This document shows, in pieces, positions 52,470 to 60,971 of a DNA stretch of 64,000 nucleotides (within the stretch, counting starts at the first letter, position 1; each line of letters starts with the position of its first letter). The notes under the pieces are model-generated. The model was not told where the DNA came from, made no database searches, and was given only the letters and a program-made list of their open reading frames with translations. The position numbers were made by a program, and so were the translations under genes. Origin of the DNA: an uncultured Flavobacteriales bacterium (lineage in GTDB: Bacteria > Bacteroidota > Bacteroidia > Flavobacteriales > Crocinitomicaceae); contig CAMLHZ010000001.1 of the NCBI GenBank assembly GCA_946480085.1, positions 496,001 to 560,000 on the forward strand, given 5' to 3'.

Positions 52470-53723
52470 TTACCCTTTAAACTTACGGACAATTACAGAG
52501 GTATTGTGACCACCGAAACCGAAAGTATTGGAAAGCGCTACATCAACTGTACGTTTCTGTGCTTTGTTGAATGTAAAATTCAAACGATTGTCAATTTCAG
52601 GATCATCAGTAAAATGATTGATCGTTGGAGGAACGATATCGTTTTTCACTGCAAGGATACAAGCAATAGCTTCAATAGCTCCAGCTGCTCCTAGCAAGTG
52701 ACCAGTCATTGATTTTGTTGAACTGATGTTCAAGTTGTAAGCGTGCTCTCCAAAAACCTGAAGAATAGCTTTCGTTTCGGCGATATCTCCAAGCGGAGTA
52801 GATGTACCGTGAACGTTCACATAATCAATTGCACTTGGATCCAACTCTGCATCTTCCAATGCAGCAATCATTGTGTTTCGTGCACCAATTCCTTCCGGAT
52901 GTGGAGCCGTCATGTGGTATGCATCTCCCGACATTCCGCCACCAAGAACTTCAGCATAGATTTTTGCTCCGCGCTTGATTGCGTGATTGTACTCTTCAAG
53001 GATAAGTGCACCACCACCTTCACCTAATACAAATCCGTCTCTATCCACATCGAATGGACGAGAAGCTGTTTCAGGAGAATCATTTCGGGTAGATAATGCT
53101 TTTAATGCATTGAAACCACCCATTCCCATTTCGTTGACTGCAGCTTCAGAACCACCAGTGACAATTGCGTCAGCTTTTCCTAAACGAATTAGGTTGAAAG
53201 CATCAATTATTGCATTGGTAGAAGAGGCACAAGCAGAAACCGTAACATAATTCGGACCGCGCAAACCATATTCAATTGAAATATGACCAGCAGCAATATC
53301 CGCAATCATTTTTGGGATAAAGAACGGATTGAATCGAGGTGTTCCGTCACCACTGAAGAAGTTTTGAGCTTCGTCCTGGAACGTTTTTAAACCACCAATT
53401 CCTGAACCCCAAATTACACCGATACGGTCTACATTAGGTTCAGATTCCATCAACTTAGAATCGGCCATGGCTTCCTTAGCAGAAACCATGGCGTATTGTG
53501 AAAATTGATCTAATTTCCGAGCTTCTTTTCTGTCGAGATGATCTTCGACATTAAAGTTTTTGATTTCGCAGGCAAAGTGTGTTTTGAATTTTGAAGCATC
53601 GAATTGTTGAATGACAGCTGCGCCACTTTTACCATTGATTAGCCCGTCCCAGTATTCCGCAACAGTATTTCCAATGGGTGTAATAGCCCCTAAGCCAGTA
53701 ACAACAACGCGTTTTAACTCCAT
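52470..53723 (-). CDS. fabF: Beta-ketoacyl-ACP synthase II
   Basis: 417 residues. Nucleophile C165 in VSACASSTNAI; the two catalytic histidines in VNVHGTSTPLGD and STKSMTGHLLGAAGAIEA; Lys in the latter motif. It elongates acyl-ACP chains in fatty acid synthesis. It follows acpP, its substrate carrier gene, by 38 bases. Confidence 0.96.
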   Translation of the reverse strand: MELKRVVVTGLGAITPIGNTVAEYWDGLINGKSGAAVIQQFDASKFKTHFACEIKNFNVEDHLDRKEARKLDQFSQYAMVSAKEAMADSKLMESEPNVDRIGVIWGSGIGGLKTFQDEAQNFFSGDGTPRFNPFFIPKMIADIAAGHISIEYGLRGPNYVTVSACASSTNAIIDAFNLIRLGKADAIVTGGSEAAVNEMGMGGFNALKALSTRNDSPETASRPFDVDRDGFVLGEGGGALILEEYNHAIKRGAKIYAEVLGGGMSGDAYHMTAPHPEGIGARNTMIAALEDAELDPSAIDYVNVHGTSTPLGDIAETKAILQVFGEHAYNLNISSTKSMTGHLLGAAGAIEAIACILAVKNDIVPPTINHFTDDPEIDNRLNFTFNKAQKRTVDVALSNTFGFGGHNTSVIVRKFKG

Positions 53724-53761
53724 AAATTCAAATTAAAAATTAAGCCCTTGAAAACGATTTC

Positions 53762-53998
53762 TTAGTTAGCGTTTTGCTCGATGTAAGTCACCGCGTCACC
53801 AACTGTTTGAATGTTTTCAGCCTGATCGTCTGGAATAGCGATATTGAATTCTTTCTCAAATTCCATGATCAACTCTACTGTATCTAGTGAATCAGCACCT
53901 AGATCATTTGTGAAGCTTGCTTCGTTTGTAACTTCGCTTTCTTCAACTCCTAATTTATCTACGATAATAGATACTACTCTTGATTTGATATCAGACAT
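53762..53998 (-). CDS. acpP: Acyl carrier protein
   Basis: 78 residues, acidic and helical. The phosphopantetheine attachment residue is Ser37 in [17 protein letters not shown]. Carries the growing acyl chain in fatty acid synthesis. First gene of the acpP-fabF-rnc run and divergent from purN. Confidence 0.97.
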   Translation of the reverse strand: MSDIKSRVVSIIVDKLGVEESEVTNEASFTNDLGADSLDTVELIMEFEKEFNIAIPDDQAENIQTVGDAVTYIEQNAN

Positions 53999-54341
53999 CT
54001 CTAATTTCTTTATAAGGTTTTTCAGTTTGCAAAGAAAATAGGAAATGCGATAAAAACAAAATATCTAACAACTAAATTGAGTTTTTCATCGTTGAAGCAC
54101 TTTAATGAACAGATTCTTAACAGCTATATGCCAGTATTATAAGGGTAAAAGTCAACGTTGAATGCGTAAAAATGAACTGTGCTGAGTCATCACTTATTTT
54201 TAAAGAGATTCCCGGTTTTTGTGTCCCAGGACAGGAACTTGTAGATAAGTCGTAAAAGTCTTTTGTCTTAAAACTGAAAACGAATGTAAAATCTGCTTTG
54301 AGTTCATCTGTAGTCTTCAGTCTAATATTTATCTTTGTCGC
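53999..54341. other. Divergent intergenic region between acpP and purN
   Basis: 343 bases without a gene. It holds the purN -7 box at 54330 and must hold the acpP promoter, though no exact TAnnTTTG was found on the minus strand close to acpP. I see no tRNA, riboswitch or strong hairpin here. Confidence 0.6.
54330..54337 (+). promoter_or_regulatory. -7 promoter box of purN, probably leaderless
   Basis: TATCTTTG ends only 4 bases before the purN ATG at 54342, so transcription probably begins at or next to the start codon. Confidence 0.6.
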
Positions 54342-54914
54342 ATGAATAAAACAAGCATTGCTCTATTCGCTTCAGGAAATGGTTCTAACGCCATTAATCT
54401 TATTCAACACTTCAAGGACAATGACCAGATTGAGGTGGCTTTGGTAGTTTGTAATAAAGCCGACGCGCCCGTAGTTGAAAAGAGTAAAGCGCTTGGGGTT
54501 GAAGTGCTTGTGGTGACGAATGAGGAGGTTGAAAATGGACTAACCTTGTTACAGGAACTGGATTATAGAGCAATAAAGTGGATTGTTTTGGCAGGATTCC
54601 TACGAAAAATTCCTTTAAACCTGCTGAGAGGATATCAAGACAAAATAATCAACGTACATCCGGCACTTTTACCTAAATTCGGTGGACAAGGAATGTATGG
54701 AATGCATGTGCATCGAGCTGTTGTTGAGGCTGGCGAGTTGAAAACGGGAATTAGCATTCATTTGGTAAATGAAGAATTTGATAAAGGTCGTTTATTGGCG
54801 CAGTTTGAAACAGAACTATCGAGTAGCGATACTCCGGAAATGATAGCTGAAAAGGTGCAAGTACTGGAACACCGTCATTTTCCAGAGGTAGTAGAAAAAG
54901 TGATTCGATTATGA
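54342..54914 (+). CDS. purN: Phosphoribosylglycinamide formyltransferase
   Basis: 190 residues. N-terminal FASGNGSNAINLIQHF phosphate-binding loop, catalytic Asn-His pair in INVHPALLPKFGG, and the GISIHLVNEEFDKG segment with the catalytic Asp. It transfers a formyl group from 10-formyl-THF to GAR in purine synthesis. Divergent from acpP. Overlaps the MarC gene by 4 bases (ATGA). Confidence 0.93.
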   Translation: MNKTSIALFASGNGSNAINLIQHFKDNDQIEVALVVCNKADAPVVEKSKALGVEVLVVTNEEVENGLTLLQELDYRAIKWIVLAGFLRKIPLNLLRGYQDKIINVHPALLPKFGGQGMYGMHVHRAVVEAGELKTGISIHLVNEEFDKGRLLAQFETELSSSDTPEMIAEKVQVLEHRHFPEVVEKVIRL

Positions 54915-55537
54915 TTGAAGGTATTGAGAAGTTTTTTGCGGGTTTTGATGGAGCTGAGTTCTTCAAGGCTGCTACCGTGCTTTTTGCAGTTATTGATGTG
55001 GTGGGTTCTGTACCTATGATTATCAAAATCAAAGAACAAGCAGGCGAAATTCATCCGGCACGAACAAGTTGGGTTTCGCTTGGAATTATGATTGGATTCC
55101 TCATTCTTGGAGAAAGTATCCTGAAATTGTTTGGAGTAGATGTGAAATCGTTTGCAGTTGCAGGTTCTTTCATTCTCTTCGCTATGGCCATGGAAATGAT
55201 TCTTGGTGTTCGATTGTTCAGGGATTCTGTTTCAGGAAAAACAGCGAGTGTTGTGCCTTTAGCTTTTCCTATCATTGCGGGCGCAGGAACAATGACAACC
55301 TTAGTTGCGCTTCGAGCTGAATTTCAAAACATCAATATCGTTTTGGCAATTATGCTGAACGTAATTATTGTTTACACCGTTCTACGATTAACGAAAAAGA
55401 TTGAAAATCTGCTTGGTCCGGGTGGAATTGCTATTCTGAAAAAGGTATTCGGTATTATCTTATTGGCAATCGCCGTAAAGCTCTTCACTACAAACATCGC
55501 TTCCATTGTAAGTGATATGTACAATACACCGAAGTAG
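54911..55537 (+). CDS. MarC family membrane protein
   Basis: 208 residues with six hydrophobic helices (FFKAATVLFAVIDVVGSVPMII, SWVSLGIMIGFLILGESIL, SFAVAGSFILFAMAMEMILG, VVPLAFPIIAGAGTMTTLV, IVLAIMLNVIIVYTVLRL, VFGIILLAIAVKLFTTNI). The PLAFPIIAGAGTMTT motif is the MarC signature. Annotated widely as NAAT-type, but the physiological role of the family is unsettled. Translationally coupled to purN. Confidence 0.9.
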   Translation: MIEGIEKFFAGFDGAEFFKAATVLFAVIDVVGSVPMIIKIKEQAGEIHPARTSWVSLGIMIGFLILGESILKLFGVDVKSFAVAGSFILFAMAMEMILGVRLFRDSVSGKTASVVPLAFPIIAGAGTMTTLVALRAEFQNINIVLAIMLNVIIVYTVLRLTKKIENLLGPGGIAILKKVFGIILLAIAVKLFTTNIASIVSDMYNTPK

Positions 55538-55558
55538 ATCCAATAGGTTCAAAAAGAT

Positions 55559-55613
55559 AAATAGTTCAAAATTTTAACTTAATTGAACCTTTTGAACTGT
55601 CTTTGAACTATTT
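55559..55613. repeat. Perfect 12-bp inverted repeat overlapping a stop codon
   Basis: aaatagttcaaa (55559-55570) and tttgaactattt (55602-55613) are exact inverses, with a further aggttcaa/ttgaacct pair nested nearby. The right arm includes the stop codon of the minus-strand M61-like gene. A terminator-like structure between the convergent MarC and protease genes. Confidence 0.65.
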
Positions 55614-57266
55614 AATGTGCTGTGGCAAAGGAACTGATAACACATAAGCGTAAAATGGAATGGTCATTTCTTTTCCGTCTCTGAGAATCATCAATTCACT
55701 TTGTTCGTAGGTGTTTCCGTAAACGCTGTAACCTTTCACTTGGTCTCCAATTTGCACTCCTGCAGCATCGGCTCCGGATCCTTTTACAATTGCCGTGATA
55801 AATGTTTTCCCCGAAACCTCGTCCTTTTCCATTGAATATCCATTCGAAAACACTTTTGTCGTCCTCAATTCCAGCTGATTGTTCAAATTCTTGTTCAAGA
55901 CTTCAATAGGAATAAGTTCACCGTTAATGATGTACCTTTTAAAGTCAGAACTGATGTCATAATCCATCAAATTCAGAATTTCTTTTTGCAGCCATTGCCA
56001 ATCGAACTGTCGTTTTTCCAGTTTCGTTTGACTCAACATAATTCGCATCACCGCTTTCAAGTCGTATTTCCCTCCGGAAACCGTTTGTAATTTTCCATCC
56101 AGATAGTAAGCAAAGATGCTTCCACGGTTGTAAGGTAACTTTCCATAGTAAGACCCATTCCAGAAATTAGGTTTAATACTGTCGTTAATTGCTGTGGCAA
56201 GGGGATTGTTGTAATGAATAGCCAAAACAGAATCGATTAAAGCATTATATTGTTCTTTGGTAATTAATCCGGATTCGTACATGTTTTTTCTACTGAAATA
56301 GTCTGTAAATCCTTCTGAAAACCAGTACGAAAGCTCCTCATCAGCGCTATTTTTGATTTGATTTCCTATCCAATGATGCATCAATTCATGATGAAACAGA
56401 TAATACAACGATTCAACTTTGGTCATACTGTTACAGACCGCCGTTACTGCAAATGAGTTTTGTAAACCAGTTCCGGAGTACGATTGTTCGAATTCGTTTT
56501 TGTATCCACCGGCAGAAATGGTGATCAGGAACTTTTTTGTAGAGTAATCGTCCCAGAATTGTCGCTGTTGCACTAAGGTTGATTCAATTGATTTTGCTAA
56601 CTCATCATCTTTAAAATTCCATTTTCCACGAATAGCAAAATGAGTTATTTGTTTTTTATCGTTGACTTGTTCATACAATCTGTAATCGCCACCAACCAAA
56701 ATCCCGTTCTGAAAATCAGCAACAGAAACTTCTTTCAATTCCTGTTTAAGTCCATTTCCAAAGCTGGTAATTGGTTTTGAAAGGTATTGTTCAGGATAGT
56801 TTTTCCACCGAAGCGTGAAGTTGTATTTGTGGTTCTCATTTTCTTCAGGAACAATCATTCCAGAATTGGTGAACACGGTGTAGTAAGTTGGTTTTATGGT
56901 TGGTACATATTCTTGTCCACGGCCAGGAATAGAATCGGAAACACCGTTTTTCAGTTTATAGGTAATTCGAACTTTTGCATTCTTCTTGAATTTCAAAGAA
57001 ATGGCTTCTCCGTCCTGCTGATATTCCGCATTTTTTACGCTGATCAACTGAATAAAATCTCTGCTGTTCTCCATACCCCAAACTTTCGGAAATAGAAAAC
57101 GCATTCCACCTTGCTCTTTTTGTTTGAAGTCGATAGTTATAATGAAGTGGGATTGATTGCTGTCAATAACGGGCTCAATCTGGTAGTTGAACACTTTGGT
57201 GGTTTGCGCAAACGAAGCCGTAATTGCAAATACACTGGTGATAAGAAAAAGTAGTATTCTGTTCAT
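55608..57266 (-). CDS. M61-like metalloprotease with PDZ domain, secreted
   Basis: 552 residues from ATG 57266 (signal peptide ends ASFAQ). N-terminal beta region, then a gluzincin-type active site: H293-E294-L-M-H297 in HHELMHHW and the third zinc ligand E318 in WFSEGFTDYF. A PDZ-like domain follows near the C-terminus (ITAIVKGSGADAAGVQIGDQV). Order and spacing match the M61 glycyl aminopeptidase group. Probably acts in the periplasm or at the cell surface; substrates unknown. Confidence 0.8.
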   Translation of the reverse strand: MNRILLFLITSVFAITASFAQTTKVFNYQIEPVIDSNQSHFIITIDFKQKEQGGMRFLFPKVWGMENSRDFIQLISVKNAEYQQDGEAISLKFKKNAKVRITYKLKNGVSDSIPGRGQEYVPTIKPTYYTVFTNSGMIVPEENENHKYNFTLRWKNYPEQYLSKPITSFGNGLKQELKEVSVADFQNGILVGGDYRLYEQVNDKKQITHFAIRGKWNFKDDELAKSIESTLVQQRQFWDDYSTKKFLITISAGGYKNEFEQSYSGTGLQNSFAVTAVCNSMTKVESLYYLFHHELMHHWIGNQIKNSADEELSYWFSEGFTDYFSRKNMYESGLITKEQYNALIDSVLAIHYNNPLATAINDSIKPNFWNGSYYGKLPYNRGSIFAYYLDGKLQTVSGGKYDLKAVMRIMLSQTKLEKRQFDWQWLQKEILNLMDYDISSDFKRYIINGELIPIEVLNKNLNNQLELRTTKVFSNGYSMEKDEVSGKTFITAIVKGSGADAAGVQIGDQVKGYSVYGNTYEQSELMILRDGKEMTIPFYAYVLSVPLPQHIK

Positions 57267-57272
57267 AGAAAG

Positions 57273-57280
57273 CAAATATA
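57273..57280 (-). promoter_or_regulatory. -7 promoter box of the M61-like gene, near-leaderless
   Basis: Minus-strand TATATTTG fits TAnnTTTG and ends 6 bases before the ATG at 57266. Confidence 0.55.
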
Positions 57281-57351
57281 GAAGTTCGAGTTTCACTGAA
57301 TTGTGAAAAGTTCTAAAAGTTCTGATGAATGGAAGAGTACTTCTATGGTTA

Positions 57352-57395
57352 TTGAGCGGTTTGTACTAAGCGGAGTCGAAGTAAGTCGAGATAAA
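57352..57395. repeat. TCGA-family repeat upstream of the SUFU gene
   Basis: Contains actaagcggagtcgaagtaa and gtcgagat, matching the right arm of the dispersed palindromes. It abuts the -7 box of the next gene. Confidence 0.5.
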
Positions 57396-57398
57396 GCT

Positions 57399-57406
57399 TA
57401 ACTTTG
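57399..57406 (+). promoter_or_regulatory. -7 promoter box of the SUFU-domain gene, probably leaderless
   Basis: TAACTTTG ends 4 bases before the ATG at 57411. Confidence 0.6.
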
Positions 57407-57410
57407 CGCT

Positions 57411-58025
57411 ATGAATCTTCATGAAGCTCTTATTGATCGCGTAGGTGAACATCGTGTAAAACGAATGCAGAACCCTGTTCATCCGGAACAGCAGTTGTAT
57501 GTTTTATATCTCGAATTACACGTTCCGCTTACCATTTTAATGACTTCATCGCTTTCAGAATATAAAATGCCGGTAACTGAAAAGTGGAAAGGACGAGAAT
57601 ACAATGAGATATTCTTTGCGCTTCCCGCTTATTGGGATTTGGAGGACAAAGACAATTCTTCACTTCAAGCCATTTACGACTGGATTTACAAGTTGGAGCG
57701 ATTCGTTTTGGATAAACAAACGTGGTTTGGGCCAGGACATTCCATTCCATGCGGGAACCCTTCGGTTGAAATTTCACCAATGCTAAAGCAGGACAACTTC
57801 ATTTTCATTAATCCAATGTTCTTAGAAGATTTGTTTCAGCCATTGATCTTAACAGATAAAGTGGTTCACCTGCTGGCAACAGTTCCTGTTTTCTCAGATG
57901 AATTGGAGTACAAAATGACCAAAGGAACACACAAGTTTGTTCGCAGGCTATATCAAAAGAAGCATGACGAACGTATCGACGAATTCCGTCATTCATTCAT
58001 GCGTAGCCGATTGCGTTTCTGGTGA
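57411..58025 (+). CDS. Suppressor-of-fused (SUFU) domain protein
   Basis: 204 residues matching the bacterial SUFU fold: LTILMTSSLSEYKMPV, YNEIFFALPAYWDL, AIYDWIYKLERFVLDKQTWFGPGHSIPCGNP, FINPMFLEDLF and HLLATVPVFSDELEYKMTKGTHKF. The domain binds protein partners in animals; bacterial versions have been suggested to act as immunity or antitoxin-like proteins, but no toxin gene lies next to this one. It is cytoplasmic and monocistronic. Confidence 0.82.
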   Translation: MNLHEALIDRVGEHRVKRMQNPVHPEQQLYVLYLELHVPLTILMTSSLSEYKMPVTEKWKGREYNEIFFALPAYWDLEDKDNSSLQAIYDWIYKLERFVLDKQTWFGPGHSIPCGNPSVEISPMLKQDNFIFINPMFLEDLFQPLILTDKVVHLLATVPVFSDELEYKMTKGTHKFVRRLYQKKHDERIDEFRHSFMRSRLRFW

Positions 58026-58035
58026 CTCTCCACCC

Positions 58036-58163
58036 GTCATTTCGATACACCTCGACTGGACAGTCGAGCCACTTAATTTGACGGGCTCGAAAACCTTGTC
58101 TTCTATTAACCGACTTTATCAGAAAGCGTTTGTCAGATTGAGTGCGAAGCGTATCGAAATCGA
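58036..58163. repeat. TCGA-family palindrome between convergent genes
   Basis: gtcatttcgatacacctcga at the left and gaagcgtatcgaaatcgac at the right are partial inverses. A short tcgactggacagtcga hairpin lies at the left arm. It fills the gap between the convergent SUFU and hemL genes. Confidence 0.6.
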
Positions 58164-58167
58164 CAAA

Positions 58168-59454
58168 CTACATTATAGAATCCAAAGCCGCATTAAAAAT
58201 CACCGCAGCTTCCTTCAATATTTCATCCGTATGTACCGCAGAAATGAATCCAACTTCGTATCCGCTTGGACCAATATAAATTCCGCGTTCCAATAATGCT
58301 CGGTGCAATAACTTGAACTTGCTCATATCTGAATTAATCTCGTCCGCTCTGCGAATTTTCATCTTGTCGTCAAAAGAAATCCAGAAAATGGAACCAATTG
58401 TTACCATTTCAAATTCATAACCTTTTGCTTTAGCGTGTGTATTGATAATGTCTGTAAAAAGGATGGTTCTTCTTTCCTGATCTTCGTAAAATCCGTCAGC
58501 CAATAACTCCGTTAAAGAAGCAATTCCTGCAGCCATTGCAACTGGGTTTCCAGAAAGTGTTCCTGCTTGATAAACTGGTCCGTCAGGCGCCACGCAACTC
58601 ATGATTTCTGCACTTGCTCCGTAAGCTCCAACGGGTAATCCGCCACCAATGATTTTTCCGTATGTCACCATATCCGGTTGAATTCCGTAGTATCCAGCTG
58701 CGCCAGCAAAGCCAACTCTGAATCCTGAGATTACTTCATCAAAGAAAAGAAGCGAACCGTATTCTGTACAGATATCTCTCAATGCGTATAGGAACGTTGA
58801 TTCTTGAAGTAATAATCCATTGTTTGCCGGAATCGGTTCAATAATCACACAAGCAATTTCTTCTCCGTAACGCTCGAAACATTCGTTCAAAGCTTCTTCA
58901 TTATTTAAGGGAAGAACAATTGTTTCATTCACGAAAGCTTCAGGTACTCCTGCGCTTGAGGAATTCCCGAAAGTCACCAATCCTGAACCTGCTTTTACTA
59001 AAAGTGAATCGGAATGACCATGATAACAACCTTCGAATTTCACGATTTTATCGCGCTTTGTATAACCTCTAGCCAAGCGAATTGCCGACATTACAGCTTC
59101 AGTTCCCGAACTTGTAAAGCGAATTTTCTCAATGAATGGATTGTTCGTAATGATCAATTCTGCCAGTTCGTTCTCAAGGCGTGTTGGCGCCCCGAATGTT
59201 GTTCCATTTTGAATGGTTGCAACCACTTTTTCGTAAACCTTAGGGTGATTGTGACCTAAAATAAGTGGTCCCCAACTTCCGCAAAAATCAATGAATTCGT
59301 TGTCATCCTCGTCCCAGATTCTGGGTCCATCTCCTTTTTTAATGAACAATGGTGAACCATCAACAGATTTGAACGCACGAACCGGAGAATTTACTCCACC
59401 AGGGAAAAAAGTTTTAGCCTTTTCAAATAGTGCCTGAGAATTACTTTGCTTCAT
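58168..59454 (-). CDS. hemL: Glutamate-1-semialdehyde 2,1-aminomutase
   Basis: 428 residues, class III aminotransferase fold. PLP-binding K267 in MVTYGKIIGGGLPVGAYG, FFDEVISGFRVG with the ring-contacting Asp, and FTSSGTEAVMSAIRLARG. It converts glutamate-1-semialdehyde to 5-aminolevulinate in the C5 haem pathway, which the haem O synthase in this window ultimately relies on. Convergent with the SUFU gene and divergent from kynU. Confidence 0.95.
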   Translation of the reverse strand: MKQSNSQALFEKAKTFFPGGVNSPVRAFKSVDGSPLFIKKGDGPRIWDEDDNEFIDFCGSWGPLILGHNHPKVYEKVVATIQNGTTFGAPTRLENELAELIITNNPFIEKIRFTSSGTEAVMSAIRLARGYTKRDKIVKFEGCYHGHSDSLLVKAGSGLVTFGNSSSAGVPEAFVNETIVLPLNNEEALNECFERYGEEIACVIIEPIPANNGLLLQESTFLYALRDICTEYGSLLFFDEVISGFRVGFAGAAGYYGIQPDMVTYGKIIGGGLPVGAYGASAEIMSCVAPDGPVYQAGTLSGNPVAMAAGIASLTELLADGFYEDQERRTILFTDIINTHAKAKGYEFEMVTIGSIFWISFDDKMKIRRADEINSDMSKFKLLHRALLERGIYIGPSGYEVGFISAVHTDEILKEAAVIFNAALDSIM

Positions 59455-59476
59455 GATTTTTAGCTTCTAGAATGTG

Positions 59477-59484
59477 TATCTTTG
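59477..59484 (+). promoter_or_regulatory. -7 promoter box of kynU
   Basis: TATCTTTG lies 61 bases before the kynU ATG, between divergent hemL and kynU. Confidence 0.55.
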
Positions 59485-59519
59485 AACAACTTTTGTTCTC
59501 AATTTGAACAAGAGTACCG

Positions 59520-59527
59520 CAAAATTA
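59520..59527 (-). promoter_or_regulatory. -7 promoter box of hemL
   Basis: Minus-strand TAATTTTG fits TAnnTTTG, 65 bases upstream of the hemL ATG, with a TTG about 21 bases further upstream near 59550. It overlaps the kynU leader, so the two promoters cross. Confidence 0.5.
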
Positions 59528-59545
59528 GTAGAATAACAGATTAAG

Positions 59546-60826
59546 ATGTCCAATTTCGTGAATTCTCTTGAAGCAGCTCAAGCATTAGATGCTGCCGATC
59601 AATTAAAACAGTACAGAGAACGTTTTCATTTTCCAACTTTTACCAAAAATCCTGTTCGATATTTCACCGGGAACTCGCTTGGTTTACAGCCAAAATCAGT
59701 TCGTGAAAAAGTGAATACAGAACTTGACGATTGGGCAAAATGGGGGGTTGAAGGCCATTTCCATGGAACAAATCCTTGGTTTAAATACCATGAGTTTTTA
59801 ACAGATGCAGCTGCGAGAGTGGTAGGGGCTCTTCCGAAGGAAGTAGTGGTTACCCATTCCTTGACAACGAATTTGCACTTGTTAATGGTTTCGTTTTATA
59901 GACCAGAAGGAAAGAGAACAAAGATCTTGTGTGAATCAAAGGCTTTCCCGAGTGATTTGTATGCACTTGAAACACAGGTTCGTTTTCATGGTTTAGACCC
60001 GAAGGTTGACATGATCGGAATGGATCCACGTCCAGGTGAACATACCTTACGTGATGAAGATATTCTAGCTAAAATCGCTGAATTGGGCGATACACTTGCT
60101 TTGGTAATGTTTGGTGGAGTAAATTATTACACCGGACAATTACTGGATATGAAAGCAATCACTGTGGCTGGTCACGCTGTTGGCGCACATGTTGGTTTCG
60201 ATTTGGCGCATGCTGCTGGAAACGCGTTGTTAGAATTGCACAACTGGGAAGTAGATTTTGCTGCCTGGTGTTCGTATAAATATTTGAATTCAAGCCCTGG
60301 TGGTGTTTCTGGAATGTTCGTTCATGAGAAATACGCTAATCGTCCTGACTTACCTCGTTTTGCTGGCTGGTGGGGATATGATAAGTCGACAAGATTTATG
60401 ATGGAACCAGGTTTTGTGCCTATGGAAGGTGCAGAAGGCTGGCAATTGAGTAACGCACCTGTTTTGGGAATGGCAGCTCACTGGGCATCGTTGGAAATCT
60501 TTGATGAGGTTGGAATGGTAAAGCTTCGTGAAAAAAGCGATCAATTAACAGCTTATTTGGAGTTTATCCTTGACGAGTTATCCCATAAATACGGAAACGA
60601 ATGCAGTTTCGAGATTATTACTCCGCGAGAAAAACACCGAAGAGCAGCTCAACTTTCAATTCTACTTCATGGAAAAGGAAAAGAAGTTTTTGAAGCAATC
60701 AGTGAAAAAGGTGTAGTGGCAGATTGGCGTGAACCGAACGTGATTCGTGTAGCACCGGTTCCATTATACAATTCTTTCGAGGATGTTTACTATTTAGGGA
60801 AATACTTAGAGGAAGCGATTATGTAA
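59546..60826 (+). CDS. kynU: Kynureninase
   Basis: 426 residues, PLP fold type I. The PLP Lys245 lies in WCSYKYLNSSPGGVSG; RYFTGNSLGLQP, HSLTTNLHLLM and FDLAHAAGN are the conserved phosphate and ring contacts. It cleaves (hydroxy)kynurenine to (hydroxy)anthranilate and alanine. It acts just after kynurenine 3-monooxygenase, encoded 680 bases downstream; the GxxExxY gene separates them. Confidence 0.95.
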   Translation: MSNFVNSLEAAQALDAADQLKQYRERFHFPTFTKNPVRYFTGNSLGLQPKSVREKVNTELDDWAKWGVEGHFHGTNPWFKYHEFLTDAAARVVGALPKEVVVTHSLTTNLHLLMVSFYRPEGKRTKILCESKAFPSDLYALETQVRFHGLDPKVDMIGMDPRPGEHTLRDEDILAKIAELGDTLALVMFGGVNYYTGQLLDMKAITVAGHAVGAHVGFDLAHAAGNALLELHNWEVDFAAWCSYKYLNSSPGGVSGMFVHEKYANRPDLPRFAGWWGYDKSTRFMMEPGFVPMEGAEGWQLSNAPVLGMAAHWASLEIFDEVGMVKLREKSDQLTAYLEFILDELSHKYGNECSFEIITPREKHRRAAQLSILLHGKGKEVFEAISEKGVVADWREPNVIRVAPVPLYNSFEDVYYLGKYLEEAIM

Positions 60827-60899
60827 TTTAACCACAAAGGCACAAAGAACACTATTAAATCATTTCCTTGTGTGCTTCGTGTCCTCGTGGTAAAATTTA
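60826..60899. repeat. Left flanking palindrome of the GxxExxY gene
   Basis: Arms aaccacaaaggcacaaagaa and ttcgtgtcctcgtggtaaaa are imperfect inverses (about 21 of 27 positions) with a 14-base AT-rich loop. The left arm starts at the last base of kynU. Confidence 0.65.
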
Positions 60900-60971
60900 A
60901 CACTTCTCATTATGGTATAAAGTGATGTTTTTGATTAGCTTAAATAGAGTTAACCATAAAATTTTCACAAA

